A stretch of DNA of 7,484 nt, taken from Kangiella sp. (lineage in GTDB: Bacteria; Pseudomonadota; Gammaproteobacteria; Enterobacterales; Kangiellaceae). The stretch is taken from NCBI GenBank assembly GCA_026195755.1, contig JAPHRL010000299.1, forward strand, positions 1 to 7,484. The letters run 5' to 3'. Shown here piece by piece: positions 5,547-7,484 of the stretch; position 1 is the stretch's first letter, and the number at the start of each line of letters is the position of its first letter. Made by a program: the position numbers and the translations under genes. The notes under the pieces were generated by a model, which was not told the DNA's origin, made no database searches, and worked only from the letters and a program-made list of their open reading frames with translations.

Positions 5547-7484
5547 ATGTCAGAAAAAAAAGCTCCCTTTATTCTCGTAGATGGTTCTTCCTATTTATTC
5601 CGCGCTTATCACGTGCCTCAATTACAGCGCATGACCAATTCTAGCGGCATGATGACTGGCGCGGTATTTGGTGTCATCAATATGCTGAAAAGCCTGATCA
5701 AAGAATATCAGCCTGAGTATATGGCTATGGTATTTGATGCCAAGGGAAAAACCTTTCGTAATGATCTCTATCCGGAGTACAAAGCAAATCGGCCACCGAT
5801 GCCGGAGGATCTGCGTCAGCAAATTGAGCCGATTCATGAGATCGTCAAAGCGATGGGCTTACCGCTGTTGGTGATTGATGGTGTTGAAGCGGATGATGTG
5901 ATTGGTACTCTGGCCAAGCAGGCCTGTAAAGAGGGCCGTGAAACCCTGATTTCGACCGGCGATAAGGATATGGCACAGCTGGTCAGTGAGCATGTGACCT
6001 TAATTAACACCATGGATAAAACCAATCCAATCACGGACAGGGAGCGAGTGGTTGAAAAGTTTGGGGTCAAGCCTGAACAAATTATTGATTACTTAGCATT
6101 GGTTGGCGACAAGGTAGACAACATACCTGGCGTGGATAAGTGTGGCCCAAAGACTGCTGTGAAATGGTTAGAGCAGTACGGCAGTTTACAAGGGGTGATT
6201 GACCATGCCGATGAGATTGGTGGCAAGATTGGCGAGAACCTACGCGAAGCGTTAGAACGATTGCCATTGTCCTATGAGTTGGCAACTATTAAATTGGACT
6301 GTGACCTCGAATTTAAACCAGAGGAATTAAACATTGGTCAGCCTGACTTAAAAGAATTAAAGAAACTATACAGTGATATGGAGTTCCGCCGTTGGTTAAC
6401 TGAAGTATTGAAGGAGCTTGGTGACGGTGAAGCGGGAGAGTCAGAGGGAGATGACACAGAAAGTGGGCCAAGCGTTGCGCTGGTCGATCGTTCTAAATAT
6501 GAAACTATTCTTGAGCAAAAAGATCTTGATAAGTGGATAAAAAAATTAAAAGAAGCTGAGTTATTTGCCTTTGATACTGAAACGACCAGCTTAAATTATA
6601 TTGAAGCCGAATTGGTAGGTATGTCATTCGCGCTGGATAATGGGGAAGCAGCTTATTTACCAGTTGCCCACTCTTATATGGGAGCGCCAGATCAGCTTGA
6701 CCGAGATGAAGTGTTAAAGCAGTTAAAGCCACTTTTAGAATCTGAAGAGTACAAGAAAGTTGGTCAGAACCTGAAGTATGATATGAGCGTTTTGGCTAAT
6801 TATGACATTAAGCTTGGTGGTATTGAATTTGATACCATGCTCGAATCATATTGTTTAAATAGTGTCGCCAGCCGACATGACATGGATACTCTCGCACTGC
6901 ATCATTTAAATCACGTTAACATTAAGTTTGAAGAAATCGCAGGCAAGGGAAAAAACCAGCTTACCTTTGATCAGATCGAAGTAGAAAAAGCCGCGCCTTA
7001 TGCATCTGAAGACGCGGATATCACGATGCGGCTACATCAAAAATTATGGCCAGAACTGAAAAAAAATGAAGGGCCCACGCAAGTTTTCCAGCATATAGAA
7101 ATGCCTTTATTGAGGATACTCTCGAAAGTAGAACGCAACGGGGTATTGGTTGATGGGAAGTTATTACTGGAAAAAAGTCATGCGTTTGAGAAGCGTTTAA
7201 AAGAGTTGGAAAAAGAAGCGTATGACATTGCTGGTAAGGAATTTAATTTAGGTTCACCGAAACAGCTACAAACCATTTTCTATGAAGAACTTGGCTTACC
7301 GATTTTAAAGAAAACACCAAAGGGTCAACCGTCAACTGCTGAAGAAGTGTTGCAGGAATTGGCACTTGATTATCCTTTACCGAAATTAATTCTCGAACAT
7401 CGTGGGTTAAGTAAATTGAAATCGACTTATACCGATAAGTTGCCGAGGATGATTAGCGACAAAACAGGTCGCGTGCATACTTCT
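5547..7484 (+). CDS. polA: DNA polymerase I, N-terminal 646 residues, 3' end outside the window
   Basis: The frame is open from ATG 5547 to the right edge without a stop. DNA polymerase I removes RNA primers by its 5' nuclease and fills gaps in repair and Okazaki fragment processing. The 5' nuclease domain (about 1-285) keeps its metal ligands: D12 (LVDGSS), E114, D116 and D117 (VEADDVIG), D139 and D141 (TGDKD), D188 and D191 (VGDKVDNIPGV). An acidic linker follows at about 292-308. The 3'-5' proofreading domain is intact: D343 and E345 (FDTETTSL), D412 (NLKYD), Y485 and D489 (YASEDAD), equivalent to E. coli D355, E357, D424, Y497 and D501. The start of the polymerase domain (about 510-646) is present, ending at RVHTS just before motif A, so the polymerase catalytic acids lie outside. 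No clear Shine-Dalgarno sequence precedes the ATG; the start is chosen by homology, since SEKKAPFILVDGSSYLFRAYH lines up with known N termini. Confidence 0.97.
   Translation, partial: MSEKKAPFILVDGSSYLFRAYHVPQLQRMTNSSGMMTGAVFGVINMLKSLIKEYQPEYMAMVFDAKGKTFRNDLYPEYKANRPPMPEDLRQQIEPIHEIVKAMGLPLLVIDGVEADDVIGTLAKQACKEGRETLISTGDKDMAQLVSEHVTLINTMDKTNPITDRERVVEKFGVKPEQIIDYLALVGDKVDNIPGVDKCGPKTAVKWLEQYGSLQGVIDHADEIGGKIGENLREALERLPLSYELATIKLDCDLEFKPEELNIGQPDLKELKKLYSDMEFRRWLTEVLKELGDGEAGESEGDDTESGPSVALVDRSKYETILEQKDLDKWIKKLKEAELFAFDTETTSLNYIEAELVGMSFALDNGEAAYLPVAHSYMGAPDQLDRDEVLKQLKPLLESEEYKKVGQNLKYDMSVLANYDIKLGGIEFDTMLESYCLNSVASRHDMDTLALHHLNHVNIKFEEIAGKGKNQLTFDQIEVEKAAPYASEDADITMRLHQKLWPELKKNEGPTQVFQHIEMPLLRILSKVERNGVLVDGKLLLEKSHAFEKRLKELEKEAYDIAGKEFNLGSPKQLQTIFYEELGLPILKKTPKGQPSTAEEVLQELALDYPLPKLILEHRGLSKLKSTYTDKLPRMISDKTGRVHTS

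Noticed and set aside
6420..6470. Acidic, glycine-rich stretch in PolA (residues about 292-308) considered as an insertion or frame disruption
   Set aside because: It falls exactly at the boundary between the 5' nuclease and exonuclease domains, where DNA polymerase I proteins have a variable linker, and the frame stays open on both sides.
1..7484. A new defence system, effector/immunity pair, CRISPR array, mobile element or tRNA attachment site
   Set aside because: All coding space is explained by known T6SS families and polA; no array-like repeats, transposase frames, tRNA-like folds or unassigned genes were seen.

Overview
The window reads as part of a gammaproteobacterial chromosome of moderate to low GC. 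It contains the distal end of a type VI secretion system (T6SS) gene cluster, followed by the housekeeping gene polA. Every gene is on the + strand. The gammaproteobacterial placement rests on the DNA polymerase I sequence, which has an intact 3'-5' exonuclease and matches E. coli numbering almost residue for residue, and on the T6SS gene set. The genus cannot be fixed from sequence alone.

Layout: 1-672 is the C-terminal end of TssM (IcmF family, membrane complex), cut by the window edge. It is followed by tagF (672-1484, post-translational regulator), pppA (1477-2304, PP2C protein phosphatase), tssA (2294-3370, baseplate/sheath-capping protein), tssB (3401-3919) and tssC (3916-5406), the two contractile sheath subunits. 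Neighbouring genes overlap by 1, 8, 11 and 4 bases. The only internal gap is 30 bases, before tssB, and it carries a strong ribosome binding site. This looks like one transcription unit that ends at a clear intrinsic terminator at 5428-5453. A likely extended -10 promoter then leads into polA at 5547, which runs off the right edge after 646 codons.

How the genes work together: TssM forms part of the envelope-spanning channel. TssA primes assembly at the baseplate and the growing sheath end. TssB and TssC polymerise into the sheath whose contraction drives the Hcp tube. TagF and PppA are the usual negative, post-translational arm; the partner kinase (PpkA) and FHA-domain protein, and also Hcp, VgrG, ClpV, TssE-L and effectors, must lie upstream or elsewhere. 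polA is functionally unrelated and marks the end of the cluster.

I found no mobile element, CRISPR array, tRNA, rRNA or effector/immunity pair. The content belongs to known families; the points of interest are junctions, translation coupling and the cluster boundary rather than a new system.
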